A DNA stretch of 64,000 nt from NCBI RefSeq assembly GCF_011301715.1, contig NZ_CP049870.1:2232001-2296000 (forward strand), read 5' to 3'. This stretch comes from Sphingomonas sp. HDW15A. Lineage in GTDB: Bacteria; Pseudomonadota; Alphaproteobacteria; Sphingomonadales; Sphingomonadaceae. Below are positions 18,074 through 27,769 of the stretch, one piece after another; positions within the stretch are counted from its first letter, which is position 1; each line of letters begins with the position of its first letter. The notes under the pieces are model-generated. The model saw nothing but the letters and a program-made list of their open reading frames with translations. It ran no database searches and had not been told where the DNA came from. The position numbers and the translations under genes were made by a program.

Positions 18074-18714
18074 CGCTTCAGTCCTTCGGCCAGCAGGCGA
18101 TTGACTTCGTCTGCGATCCGCTCCGGCTGCTCGCTCGACCACACGCCGAAGCGAAGTCCCAGGAAGACGTTCATACCCATCAGCGCCCAGGCCCAGGTTT
18201 CCAGCGTCCCGGAATCGGCGTCTCGAAGATCGCCGGCGTCGACACCGGCTTTCAGGCGTGCCGCAATACGATCGGCGGTCGTCTCATAGTGGCGGCGAAA
18301 GCCTTCGGGGTCGACGAACTCCGCTTCGTCGACGATCCGGTAGACTTCCTTGTGATCGGCAACGAAGCGGAGATAGGCGGCTAGCGCACGGCGTTCTCCG
18401 TCCAGCGCATCCCTCGCTTCCGCGAAGGCCGGGGCGACCAGATCGCGAACCTTGCCAGACATGTCCTGAACGAGCGCTGCGAACAGCGCCTCCTTGCTAT
18501 CGAAGTATGTGTAGAAGGTGCCCAGAGCGACCTTGGCCCTGCTGGTGATGCCAACAATCGACGTTTCCGCGAATCCGCGCTCGCCGAATTCGGCGATGGC
18601 CGCATCGAGGATCTTGCGCAACGTCCGTTCGCCACGCGCGGTCCGCGGGGCCTTGCCCTCACCAGCCATCCCGGCCGCGCTGTCGGTCGGTCTTTTCGCC
18701 GTCCCCTCGGCCAT
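18070..18714 (-). CDS. TetR/AcrR family transcriptional regulator
   Basis: 214-residue dimeric repressor-type regulator. DNA-binding domain near residues 28-75 (RKILDAAIAEFGERGFAETSI, then the turn-recognition helices ITSRAKVALGTFYTYFDSKEAL). The C-terminal half is a ligand-binding helical domain. An N-terminal extension of about 25 polar residues is low in complexity. Transcribed divergently from a TonB-dependent receptor, with inverted repeats between them, so it most likely controls that receptor and the genes after it. Confidence 0.92.
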   Translation of the reverse strand: MAEGTAKRPTDSAAGMAGEGKAPRTARGERTLRKILDAAIAEFGERGFAETSIVGITSRAKVALGTFYTYFDSKEALFAALVQDMSGKVRDLVAPAFAEARDALDGERRALAAYLRFVADHKEVYRIVDEAEFVDPEGFRRHYETTADRIAARLKAGVDAGDLRDADSGTLETWAWALMGMNVFLGLRFGVWSSEQPERIADEVNRLLAEGLKR

Positions 18715-18782
18715 CGCACTCCCCCCTCAAGCGTTGCCTCGGCGCCCCGGCAAATTCCTAAACCCGAGCCCCTAGATTTCAC

Positions 18783-18804
18783 AAGTTGAAACTTGGTTCA
18801 ACTT
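18783..18804. promoter_or_regulatory. candidate TetR operator
   Basis: A perfect inverted repeat AAGTTGAA-(6)-TTCAACTT (18783-18790 and 18797-18804). The left arm also takes part in a shorter dyad AAGTT-GA-AACTT (18783-18794). It lies in the 155-base gap between the divergent tetR and TonB-receptor genes, 65 bases before the receptor ATG, the expected place for an operator controlling both. Confidence 0.6.
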
Positions 18805-18869
18805 TCATTACGTTCCGATGACGGTAGGCGACCCGCTCTTCGGGCTGGGCGCTTGAGAGAGGGGACCGA

Positions 18870-21200
18870 ATGATGACGATGACCGCTTTTGCGCGTGCTT
18901 TCCTTTTGGCTTCGGCAGCGACGATGGCCGGTCCGGCCTGGTCGCAGGCTACCGAAGAACCGAGCCCGCCCGCTGAGAACCCGGCGCCGGCAGCGGAAGA
19001 GGCGCAGGCCGCCGCGGATGCCACTTCGAACGGTGAGGAGATCGTGGTCACCGCCCGCCGGGTCGAAGAATCGATTCAACGCGTGCCGTCGTCGATCAGC
19101 GCTTTCACGGAGCGCTCGCTTGACCGCATCCAGGCGACGGACACGACCGGTCTCCAGGGCGCCGTCCCCAACCTCAATATCGTCCAGGGCCGCGGTTCCT
19201 CGAATGCGACGAACATTTTTATCCGGGGCATCGGTCAGCCGGACGCCCTGCAGACCTTCGATCCTGCAGTCGGTGTCTATGTCGACGACGTTTACCTGTC
19301 GCGTATTCGCGGCAACCAGCTCGACCTTCTCGATCTCGAGCGATTGGAGGTTCTTCGCGGTCCGCAGGGTACGCTCTACGGCAAGAACACCATTGGCGGG
19401 GCGATCAAGTTCGTCACTCGCAAGCCCGGCGATTCGCTCCGCGCCAACGGCAGCATCACCCTCGGAAGCTACAACCAGTTCGACTTGAAGGGCGCAGTCT
19501 CGGGCCCGCTCAGCGATTACATCGGTGCCGGGGTGTCCTTCATGCGCGCCAAGCGCGACGGCTTCGTGGAGGACGAGGGCGATGGCCGCGAATACAACAA
19601 CCGCGACACCTTCGCCGGCCGCGCAGTGGTCGCGATCACTCCGACTGATCGACTTCGCTTCGACCTGACCGCAGACGTCAGCAAGGACGACGCCAAGCTC
19701 AACGTCGGCCGCCCGCTCAACAACCTCGTCCAGTTCTCGGGCAACGTGCTCGTCGTCGACGAACCGGTCGGATCGGGCAGCTACGATTGGGAAGTGCGGA
19801 CGACGCCCGGTTTCCCCAACTCGACCAAGCTTACCCACTATGGTTTCTCGGGTACCGCGGCCTTCGAGTTGACGGACGAGCTTACCGTCAAGTCGATCAC
19901 CGCTTACCGCAATCTCAAGACCGACGATTATATCGATATCGACGCCACCCAATATGAGGTTGGCGACGTCTTCGTCGGGGTCGACCAGAACCAGACCAGC
20001 CAGGAATTCCAGCTGCTCTACAGCGGTGAACGGCTGAACGCCGTGGCAGGCTTCTATTATCTCCAGGAGCGCATCGAGTCGCACCAGGAGGCCTACGCCG
20101 ACGACCTGCTCGGCACCTTCTTTGGCGGCGGCACTTTCCTTCGGACGGTCGACGACGAGCTGGATACGCGAAGCCTAGCCGCCTTCGCCAACGGCAGCTA
20201 CGAGATCGTCCCGAACCTCCGCCTGTCGGCCGGCATCCGCTTCACGCGCGAGCACAAGGACTATTTCCGGACGACTTCGACCTTCTCGTCGAACCCGATT
20301 TTCACGTCGCTCGTCCCGCTCGAATTCGCTCCGGACAAAACGTGGACCGACACCTCGCCGATGGCCAGCATCGACTGGCAGGCGACCCCGAACCTGATGC
20401 TGTACGGACGGGTGGCAAAGGGCTTCAAATCGGGAGGCTTCAACGGCCGCGCCAACAGTGCGACGGAGCGCACGGCCTATGATCCGGAAACCGCGCTATC
20501 ATGGGAAGCCGGATTCAAGAGCCGACTGTTCGGCCAGTTGACGCTCAATGGCGCTGCCTTCACCTCAACCTACAAGGATTTCCAGGCGCGCGTGTCGGGC
20601 ACGGAGGATGTCCTCGGTATCCCGACCCCGACGCTATCGGTGCTCAATGCGGGCAAGCTCAAGATCAACGGTGCAGAGCTGGAAGCCGCCTGGACTCCAA
20701 TCGACAATCTCCTGCTGGATACGCAGATCGGTTATCTCGATGCCGAGTATAAGGACTTCGATGACGTCCGCTTCACCAATTGCTGCGATGGCAGCCGCGC
20801 CTTCCAGACTCCCGCCTTCGCACCGAAGTGGACCGTGCGCGTGGGCGCTCAGTACGGCTTCGATCTCGGCTCTGCGGGCACGATCACGATCGGCGCCCAA
20901 ACCCGGCACAAGTCGCGGACTGCGCTTGCTGTCGATAATACGCTCGTCATCGGCACCGGGCCTGGCGCCGGCACGCGGTCGGAAATCGACGGACTGTTTC
21001 AGAAGGGCTACTGGGTGCACGATGCCCGGATCGTCTACGAAACGGCGAACAAGCACTGGGAGCTTGGGCTTTACGGCAACAACCTGTCGGACCGGGCCTA
21101 CAAAACCGACGCTCAGGAATTTTCGTCGGTCGGTGGTGTCCGCACCGTTTATTACGGCGCGCCGCGGACGATCTCGCTCAAGCTGACTGCGCGATACTAA
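18870..21200 (+). CDS. TonB-dependent outer-membrane receptor
   Basis: Energised outer-membrane importer, 776 residues. Signal peptide about 1-27 (ending AGPAWSQA), a TonB box EEIVVTARR near residue 52, plug domain to about residue 190 (IFIRGIGQPD; LERLEVLRGPQGTLYGKNTIGGAI), then a 22-strand-type barrel ending in the aromatic terminus SLKLTARY. The substrate is not evident. It heads a probable unit with an alpha/beta hydrolase and an MFS transporter, so the imported compound may be an ester or amide that is cleaved after entry. Confidence 0.93.
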   Translation: MMTMTAFARAFLLASAATMAGPAWSQATEEPSPPAENPAPAAEEAQAAADATSNGEEIVVTARRVEESIQRVPSSISAFTERSLDRIQATDTTGLQGAVPNLNIVQGRGSSNATNIFIRGIGQPDALQTFDPAVGVYVDDVYLSRIRGNQLDLLDLERLEVLRGPQGTLYGKNTIGGAIKFVTRKPGDSLRANGSITLGSYNQFDLKGAVSGPLSDYIGAGVSFMRAKRDGFVEDEGDGREYNNRDTFAGRAVVAITPTDRLRFDLTADVSKDDAKLNVGRPLNNLVQFSGNVLVVDEPVGSGSYDWEVRTTPGFPNSTKLTHYGFSGTAAFELTDELTVKSITAYRNLKTDDYIDIDATQYEVGDVFVGVDQNQTSQEFQLLYSGERLNAVAGFYYLQERIESHQEAYADDLLGTFFGGGTFLRTVDDELDTRSLAAFANGSYEIVPNLRLSAGIRFTREHKDYFRTTSTFSSNPIFTSLVPLEFAPDKTWTDTSPMASIDWQATPNLMLYGRVAKGFKSGGFNGRANSATERTAYDPETALSWEAGFKSRLFGQLTLNGAAFTSTYKDFQARVSGTEDVLGIPTPTLSVLNAGKLKINGAELEAAWTPIDNLLLDTQIGYLDAEYKDFDDVRFTNCCDGSRAFQTPAFAPKWTVRVGAQYGFDLGSAGTITIGAQTRHKSRTALAVDNTLVIGTGPGAGTRSEIDGLFQKGYWVHDARIVYETANKHWELGLYGNNLSDRAYKTDAQEFSSVGGVRTVYYGAPRTISLKLTARY

Positions 21201-21221
21201 GGCCAGGGCAGGGAAACTCCC

Positions 21222-22090
21222 ATGTCCGAGTCTACCGGCCTTCGCTGGACGTCGTTCGACGGCTTACGGCTGTTCGCCCGCGATTATCGTGGGACGGACG
21301 ACGACCAGCGGCTGCCGGTCATCTGCCTTCACGGGCTGACCCGCAACAGCCGCGACTTCGAGAACCTGGCGCCGATACTGGCGGCGGAAGGACGGCGAGT
21401 CATCGCTCCGGACATTCGGGCCGCGGCCTTTCCGACAGAAGCGCGGATCCGCGCCGTTATCACCCGGGCATTTACGCCAGGGATATCGCCGCGCTTTTAG
21501 ACCAAGTGAAGATAGACCGCGCCATTTTTCTCGGCACGTCGATGGGCGGCCTCATAACCATGGCGCTTGCCGGCCGCCGCCTGCGCAGCATTGCCGGGGC
21601 AATCCTCAACGAGGCCGGTCCGGAGGTAGACCCGCGGGGGATCGCGCGAATTCTCTCATATGTCGGCGATGCCGGTCCGTTCTCAACCTGGGGGGAAGCA
21701 GCGGATTATCTCCGCGAGATCAATTCCGTGGCCTTCCCTGCGTTTGACGAGAGGGACTGGAGCGAACTCGCCGATCGCCTTTTTCACGAGGAGGGCGGGA
21801 AGATTGTCGCTTATTGCGACCCGGCTATTGCCGCCCCGCTGAGCAAACCGCCGCCTCGGCTCGCCAAGCCTATCGCGCACTGGCTGTTTCGTCGCCTCGC
21901 GCGCAGGCTGCCGACGCTGCTGATCCGCGGTGCGATCTCAGATGTCGTCACCGCCCCGATTGCGGAGCGAATGAAGAAGGCTGCTCCGCACCTGGAAGAG
22001 GCGGTCGTTCCAGGGGTCGGGCATGCTCCCACGCTTTCCGAGCCGGAGGCACTGGCCGCTATTCGCGACTTCCTCGCTCGCTTCCCGTGA
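21222..22090 (+). CDS. alpha/beta hydrolase (frame broken near 21420)
   Basis: Serine hydrolase of the alpha/beta fold. The first frame gives 92 residues with the oxyanion-hole region ICLHGLTRNSRDF. The frame then shifts, and the rest, including nucleophile GTSMGG and the late GVGHAPTLSEPEA with the catalytic His, is in another frame from 21506. Adding one G to the GGG at 21419-21421 restores DIRGRGLSDRS...YARDIAALLDQVKIDRA and joins both parts into about 289 residues. So the gene is either broken by one base or, more likely, the sequence has an error. Lies 21 bases after the TonB receptor. Confidence 0.8.
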
Positions 22091-22166
22091 TTCGCGCAGG
22101 GTTGCGGAGCGTTTTGTCAGCCGTCATGACAAGGGGCCGGCCGTCATCAGGAAAGGGCCCCCGCCA

Positions 22167-23437
22167 GTGAACGCACAACGTCTCGTCGCGGGCGCAACCC
22201 GAACCTCGTGCTCGGCTTCCTGCTCATCGCCTACATCTTCAATTTCCTCGACCGGCAGATTCTTGGAATTCTCGCCGGGCCGATCATCGCCGATCTCAAG
22301 CTCACGGATGCGCAGTTCGGAGCGATCGGCGGAATCGCCTTCGCGATCCTCTATTCCTTCCTTGGAATCCCGCTGGCGATGCTCGCTGACCGGACTAGCA
22401 GGAGCCGAGTCATCGCCGGTTCGCTGGCCGTGTGGAGCGCCTTCACGGCCCTGTGCGGATCCGCCACGAGCTTCATCCAGCTGTTCATCTTCCGACTCGG
22501 CGTCGGCGTAGGCGAGGCGGGCGGCGTGGCACCGGCCTATGCGCTCATCGCCGATTATTTCCCGCCGCAGCGGCGGGCCCGGGCGCTTGCCATCTTCTCG
22601 CTTGGAATTCCGCTCGGTCTGGCGTTGGGAACCCTGATCGGTGCCTATCTCGCCGCATGGGTTAACTGGCGCGCGGCGTTCATCGTCATGGGTGCAGCAG
22701 GCGTCCTGCTTGCTCCAATAATGCTCTGGGTCGTACGCGATGTTCCGCGTCCGAAGACGCCGAGCGCAGCCGCTCCGCGCCTTTCGGAAACCTTCCCGCT
22801 AATCGCCAGGAAGCCGGCCTTCTGGCTGATGGCGGCCGCCGCATCATGCAGTTCGCTTGCCGGTTACGGGCTGGCCCTTTGGACGCCCTCAGTGCTTGAG
22901 CGGAGCTTCGGGTTCTCGCTGATCGAGCGCGGCCAGTTTCTCGCTTCGATCTTCCTGATCGGCGGCACTGCCGGCGTTTTTCTCGGCGGCGTCCTAGCGG
23001 ACAAGCTCGGGGCAGGAGACAAGCGCTGGTACGCTTGGCTACCGGCCGTCGCCTGGCTGGTAACCGCACCGCTCTTCGCCTTGGGCCTACTATCCGAGAA
23101 CGCCACGGCGGCCTGGCTGCTGCTGCTTATTCCCAATGCGCTCAACATCCTGTGGCTTGGGCCCGTCACCACCGCAGTCCAGCACCTCGTCCCGCAGCAG
23201 CTGCGATCCACGGCTTCCGCCAGCTTCCTGCTGATCAACAACTTTATCGGTCTTGGCGTCGGCCCGACGCTGATCGGCTGGCTTTCGGACAACTATAAGG
23301 TTCGCTTCGGCGACGAGGCGCTGCGCTATGCCTCGGTAAGCGTGATTGGTTTCTATGTCCTGGCCGCCTTGCTGATGTTTCTGGCTTCGCGCCGAATTAC
23401 CCAGACATGGGTTGAGGACGAAGCCGCGCCCGCTTGA
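22167..23437 (+). CDS. MFS transporter, spinster-like (frame break near the start)
   Basis: Major facilitator with 12 predicted helices; the FNFLDRQILGILAGPI start, FRLGVGVGEAG and AYALIADYFPPQRRARAL motifs match the spinster-type MFS group. The uninterrupted frame begins with GTG at 22208, but adding one G at 22190-22192 joins it to a GTG at 22167 and gives MNAQRLVAGRNPNLVLGF, a normal N-terminus with GAAAGGG-like ribosome-binding sequence upstream. About 423 residues in that form. Presumably carries the substrate or product of the receptor/hydrolase module. Confidence 0.85.
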
Positions 23438-23444
23438 ACCTTTG

Positions 23445-23507
23445 CCTTTCGTCCCTGTGAACGGCGCTGGAACGCTGTGTTCCACCGACCGTTAGGGACG
23501 CGAAAGG
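23445..23507 (+). promoter_or_regulatory. long RNA stem that would sequester a ribosome-binding site
   Basis: The leader before the ATG at 23516 can fold into a long interrupted stem. CCTTTCG (23445-23451) pairs with CGAAAGG (23501-23507), TCCCT (23452-23456) with AGGGA (23494-23498), and AACGG (23460-23464) with CCGTT (23489-23493). Inside is a second perfect hairpin TGGAAC-(5)-GTTCCA (23468-23484). The outer stem buries GAAAGGA, the Shine-Dalgarno of the next gene. It follows the MFS stop by eight bases. No T-run follows, so it is not an obvious terminator; a thermometer, riboswitch or protein-bound leader is possible. Confidence 0.5.
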
Positions 23508-23515
23508 AATTTTCG

Positions 23516-24516
23516 ATGCGTAACTGGATTCTCGCGGCAGGCGCCGCGGCGCTTGCGTTGACGGCACCTGCCTTGGCTGACCCCAACAAGGGCGGAAAAG
23601 GACAGGGCAGCGGTCATCAAGGTCACAATCCGGGCCCGAAGGCAGAACGCGGTGGCGGCAAGCCGGGTCATGGCGGCGATCACGCTATCCGCCAGGGCAA
23701 GCCCGACCGCATGGAGCGTCAGGCGGCGGCCCGATCCGATGGCGGCCGCGATGGCAAACCGCATCATGCTGGGATCGAAAGTCGCGGAACCGAAAAAGCT
23801 CGGAGCGCCAATGCCCGCTTGGTCCATGGCAGCAAGGCCGTGATCGTCGGCGACGACGGCGAAGTGCGGGTAGTCCGCCGAAATTTCGATGGGGGTGCTT
23901 TCTTCCGAAATGGCCGAGTACCCTTCGATTGCCCGCCGGGCCTCGACCGAAAGGACAATGGCTGCTTGCCCCGGGGCAGGCGAGAAAGCTGCTTGGCGCG
24001 CCTCTGGCCATGGCCTTCGCCGACGACCGAATTCCGGTTCAGTATCGCAATTGGTATCCGGACAACGACAATTTCTATTACCGCAGCGGCGACGGTTTCA
24101 TCTACCGCGTGAACCGCTCCAACAACCTCGTAGACGGCCTCATCCCACTGTTCGGCGGCGGCTATTACGCCGTCGGCGATCCCTGGCCGCAGACCTACAA
24201 TTTCTACAACGTACCGACGCAGTACCAGTCTTACTGGCCTGATGGCGGCGATTATGGATACCGCTACAGCGATGGAGCGATCTATCGGCTCGATCCGTCG
24301 ACCAACGCGGTGAACGCCATCGTTGCGCTGCTCGCCGGGGACCTAGGCGTAGGCAGCAGGCTCCCCGACGGATACGACGTTTACAACGTGCCGATATCCT
24401 ATCGAACGCAATATGCGGACACGCCGGACGCCTGGTACCGCTACAACGACGGTTACATTTATCGCGTCGACCCGACGACGCGGCTGATCACGGCCGTCAT
24501 CGACGCCATCGTCTAG
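23516..24516 (+). CDS. exported protein with three Tyr-rich repeats (frame broken near 23970)
   Basis: Signal peptide (about residues 1-21, ending APALA). Then a long His/Gly/Lys/Arg-rich region to about residue 120, a CPPGLDRKDNGC segment, and three related repeats of about 45-60 residues, each with Y-x-(Y/W)-x-D-G-x-IYR(V/L)(N/D)P/R followed by a hydrophobic turn (24040s, 24240s, 24420s). The two frames join if one base is added to the CCCCGGGG run at 23967-23974, giving CLPPGQARKLLG. About 334 residues. The middle resembles RcnB-type periplasmic proteins, but I cannot assign a function. Its ribosome-binding site lies in a stem. Confidence 0.65.
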
Positions 24517-24550
24517 AGTTTCATCCATCAACAGCTCGAGGAGCCATCTC

Positions 24551-25098
24551 ATGCGACACTGGATCGCTTACCTTGCCGCTCTCGCATTGCCCCTTGCGGC
24601 CTGCGACAAGGCGGTGGAAGACGCGCCCAATTCCGAAGCGGCGAAGGAAGCGGCTGGGGAAAGCACCATCGCCCAGGGCCTTGGCGATGACGCCAGCCGC
24701 TTCGCTGCGGCCACCAAGGCTGCTGGTCTCGACACGACCTTGGCCGGACCGGGACCGTATACCGTCCTCGTGCCCACGGACGAGGCGTTCGGAAAGCTTC
24801 CTGCCGGCGCGCTCGACAACATGATGAAGCCGGAATCCCGGCCACAGCTTACCAAGGTGCTGACCTATCACATTCTGTCGGGCGCCATCCTCGCTGAAGA
24901 CATCGCAAAGGCGATCGAGAACGGGGCGGCAAGACCCAGCTTATGTCGGTTGGGGGCGGCACGCTCACCGCTTCCAGGGAGGGCGACAAGATCGTCATTT
25001 CCGACGGTGCCGGCGGCAAGGCCGTGGTCACTTCGGCTGACGGCAAGCACTCGAACGGTGTCATCCACAAAATCGATGCGGTTCTTACGCCCGCATAA
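24551..25098 (+). CDS. fasciclin (FAS1) domain lipoprotein (frame broken near 24925)
   Basis: Lipoprotein signal ending in the lipobox LPLAAC (Cys near residue 18), then a FAS1 domain (TIAQGLGDDASRFAAATKAAG; GPYTVLVPTDEAFGKLP; LTYHILSG). The frame shifts after ENG; adding one G to GGGG at 24923-24926 restores GGGKTQLMSVGGGTLTASREG and the closing SNGVIHKIDAVLTP of a normal FAS1 domain, ending at TAA 25096-25098. About 183 residues. FAS1 proteins are associated with surface adhesion; the role here is unknown. Confidence 0.85.
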
Positions 25099-25262
25099 GG
25101 GCGCCGATTCATCCTCATGACCGGGCGGGCGCTCAGCGTCCGCCCGCTTCGTCCATCACTCGCTCTTTGCCACTAGCGGCGCGCGTGACGCTCGCTATAA
25201 CCGAAGCCAATCGGGCCCGGCTTCCGACCGGGCTATCCAGGGCAGCGAACGGAAAGCGGCAA

Positions 25263-26366
25263 ATGAAGGCGACGATCGAACGGGCAACTCTCCTGAAAAG
25301 CCTGGGCCACGTCCAGTCGGTTGTGGAGCGGCGAAACACCATCCCGATCCTTTCCAATGTGCTGATCGAGGCTAAGGACGACGGCTCGCTTCGGCTCATG
25401 GCGACCGATCTCGATTTGCAGGTGGACGAAAGCGTCGCCGCGCAGGTCGAGCAGGCCGGCGCCACGACCGTCCCCGCTCACACTTTCTTCGACATCGTCC
25501 GCAAGCTTCCGGAAGGCAGCCAAGTCGAACTGACCGCCGCCGACGGCAAGATGAAGGTCGTCGCCGGCCGCTCGCGCTTCAATCTTTCGACCCTTCCACG
25601 CGACGATTTCCCGGTGATTGCCGAGGGCGAATTGCCGACCCGGTTCGAGCTTCCGGCCGCGACCCTTCGCCAGATCATCGACAAGACCCGCTTTGCGATC
25701 AGCAGCGAGGAAACCCGCTATTACCTGATGGGCATTTTCCTCCATGTCGCCGACGACAGGCTGAAGGCGGCGGCGACCGACGGCCATCGGCTTGCACGGA
25801 TCACGCTCGACAGGCCGGAAGGCGCGGAAGGGATGCCGGACATCATCATTCCGCGCAAATGCGTCGCCGAGCTTCGCAAGTTGCTCGACGAGGTCGAGGG
25901 CACAGTCGAAGTCTCGCTGTCGCCGACCAAGGTCCGTTTCGGCCTCGGCAATGCCGTGCTCACCAGCAAGCTGATCGACGGAACCTTCCCGGACTACAAT
26001 CGGGTCATTCCGACCGCCAACGACAAACTTCTGAAGCTCGACCCGAAAAGCTTCGCAGCCGGCGTAGACCGTGTTGCCACTATCGCCTCGGAAAAGACCC
26101 GCGCCGTCAAGATGAGCGTCGACCGCGACAAAGTAACCTTGAGCGTTACCAGCCCGGAAAGTGGAACCGCGACGGAGGAGCTCGCCGCTGACTACGGCAA
26201 TGACAGCCTCGAGATCGGCTTCAACGCCCGTTACTTGCTCGACATCCTGCACGAGATTGAAGGCGACACGGTCGAGGTTCACCTCGCCGACGCCGCCGCT
26301 CCGACGCTGCTTCGCGAAAAAGACGACAGCGCAGCACTCTATGTGCTGATGCCGATGCGGGTATAG
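25263..26366 (+). CDS. dnaN: DNA polymerase III beta subunit (sliding clamp)
   Basis: Ring-shaped processivity clamp for DNA polymerase III. 367 residues from MKATIERATLLKSLGHVQ, normal length, with three clamp domains and the C-terminal ALYVLMPMRV that contributes to the partner-binding pocket. The open frame extends 32 codons upstream, but MKATIER is the family start. A TATAAC -10-like hexamer sits at 25196-25201. dnaA is not adjacent; recF follows after 143 bases. Confidence 0.97.
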   Translation: MKATIERATLLKSLGHVQSVVERRNTIPILSNVLIEAKDDGSLRLMATDLDLQVDESVAAQVEQAGATTVPAHTFFDIVRKLPEGSQVELTAADGKMKVVAGRSRFNLSTLPRDDFPVIAEGELPTRFELPAATLRQIIDKTRFAISSEETRYYLMGIFLHVADDRLKAAATDGHRLARITLDRPEGAEGMPDIIIPRKCVAELRKLLDEVEGTVEVSLSPTKVRFGLGNAVLTSKLIDGTFPDYNRVIPTANDKLLKLDPKSFAAGVDRVATIASEKTRAVKMSVDRDKVTLSVTSPESGTATEELAADYGNDSLEIGFNARYLLDILHEIEGDTVEVHLADAAAPTLLREKDDSAALYVLMPMRV

Positions 26367-26467
26367 TCGAGCCACGGAGCGCAGGCGACCGGTTGCGCAG
26401 CAATCGGAAGCTAGCGCGAAAAGATGGCGAGATGCGGACGGCTGCGCCGAAGGCGACAGGTCCGACA

Positions 26468-26486
26468 GCGCGGATTTACTCCGCGC
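26468..26486. other. hairpin between dnaN and recF
   Basis: Perfect inverted repeat GCGCGGA-TTTAC-TCCGCGC in the 143-base gap between dnaN and recF. There is no T-run, so it is not a standard terminator. It could be a processing or attenuation site separating the two genes. Confidence 0.35.
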
Positions 26487-26509
26487 CGAATAGCCCTCAC
26501 TAGAAAATC

Positions 26510-27568
26510 GTGTCCCTTTCCCGCCTTTTCCTGACTGACTTCCGCAATCATGCCGACGCCTCGCTCGATGTCGCCCCCGGCTTCGTCCTGCTCAGTGGCC
26601 CCAACGGCGCGGGCAAAACCAACATCCTCGAAGCCGTCTCGCTGCTGACTCCCGGGCGCGGGCTGCGCCGCGCGCCGCTGTCGGAAATGGCGCGTCAGGA
26701 TGGCGAGGGCGGTTTCGCCGTCGCGGCACGGCTGGACGACGGCACGGACATCGGCACCGGGACGCTCTCAACGGCGCCGGAGCGGCGGCGGGTACGGATC
26801 AACGGCGCGCCTGCCTCGGTCAACGCGCTCTCTGAGCGCCTGTCTGTGCTGTGGCTGACTCCGGCGATGGACAGGCTGTTCACCGATAGCGCCGGGGCAC
26901 GGCGGCGGTTCCTTGACCGACTGGTGCTGGCTTTGGAGCCAGGTCACGCGCGCCACAGTGCGCGCTACGAAGCGGCGATGCGGGCGCGCAACAAGCTGAT
27001 TGCCGAACCGGATGGCGCCGACCCGGCGTGGCTGCAGGCGCTCGAGGCCGGAATGGCCGAGCATGGCGAGCCACTTGCCGCCGCCCGCCGCCGCACGGTC
27101 GATGCGTTGGCCGCAGCGATCGCCGCTAGTCCTGACGGCGAGTTCCCACGCGCCGGCCTCTCGCTCGAAGGTGGCGACGAAGGCGATCTCGCCGCCGCGC
27201 TGAAGGCCAATCGTGGCCGCGACGCTGCCGCCGGCCGCGCCACCGCCGGTCCGCACCGCCAGGATCTCGTCGTCACGCACCTGGAAAAGTCGCAGGCAGC
27301 CGCGCTGGGATCGACCGGCGAGCAGAAGGCGCTCCTCATCGGTACCATCCTCGCCCATGCCGATCTTGTCACCGAGCGGCGCGGCCAGCCGCCGATCCTG
27401 TTGCTCGACGAGGTCGCCGCCCATCTCGACCCGGACCGGCGCACGGCCTTGTTCGAACGTTTGGCTGGGCGGGGTCAGGTGTGGATGACGGCGACCGAAT
27501 CAGGTCTGTTCGTAGGCATCGGTGACGCCACCCGTTTCCGCGTCGAACGCGGCGTTCACGCCGCCTGA
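26510..27568 (+). CDS. recF: DNA replication and repair protein RecF
   Basis: SMC-like ATPase that loads RecA at ssDNA gaps with RecO and RecR. 352 residues starting at [15 protein letters not shown], Walker [10 protein letters not shown] (near residue 30), a signature [13 protein letters not shown] (near 258) and Walker [14 protein letters not shown] (near 296). No Shine-Dalgarno is obvious before the GTG. Follows dnaN in the common order. Confidence 0.95.
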   Translation: MSLSRLFLTDFRNHADASLDVAPGFVLLSGPNGAGKTNILEAVSLLTPGRGLRRAPLSEMARQDGEGGFAVAARLDDGTDIGTGTLSTAPERRRVRINGAPASVNALSERLSVLWLTPAMDRLFTDSAGARRRFLDRLVLALEPGHARHSARYEAAMRARNKLIAEPDGADPAWLQALEAGMAEHGEPLAAARRRTVDALAAAIAASPDGEFPRAGLSLEGGDEGDLAAALKANRGRDAAAGRATAGPHRQDLVVTHLEKSQAAALGSTGEQKALLIGTILAHADLVTERRGQPPILLLDEVAAHLDPDRRTALFERLAGRGQVWMTATESGLFVGIGDATRFRVERGVHAA

Positions 27569-27569
27569 C

Positions 27570-27769
27570 TGGACTTTTTAGAACTTCCCTCTATATTGCA
27601 CCGCAACACGAGGCGCTTTTACAGCGGCGTGAACGATCGCGATGACGATCGGCCCGCGCCTCGATCCGGAACGAACCGGCTCTCCAATTCACGCGGGGTG
27701 CTCAACCCAACCCCGATCGGACCGTGCCATTTGCAGCGCGGCCTTGTCGCTATTCATATTGGAAATTTT
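27570..27769 (+). promoter_or_regulatory. candidate promoter and long leader of the rhlE-type helicase gene
   Basis: A TGGACT (27570-27575) / 16-base spacer / TATATT (27592-27597) promoter-like pair lies just after recF and would start transcription near 27604. That leaves an unusually long leader of about 165 bases before the GTG at 27770. It contains a GATCG-(6)-CGATC hairpin (near 27636-27651). Long leaders in front of DEAD-box helicase genes often mediate cold-shock or autoregulatory control. Confidence 0.45.

Noticed and set aside
18798..20084. 428-codon antisense frame over the TonB receptor
   Set aside because: Fully opposed to the receptor coding sequence; it arises from high third-position GC.
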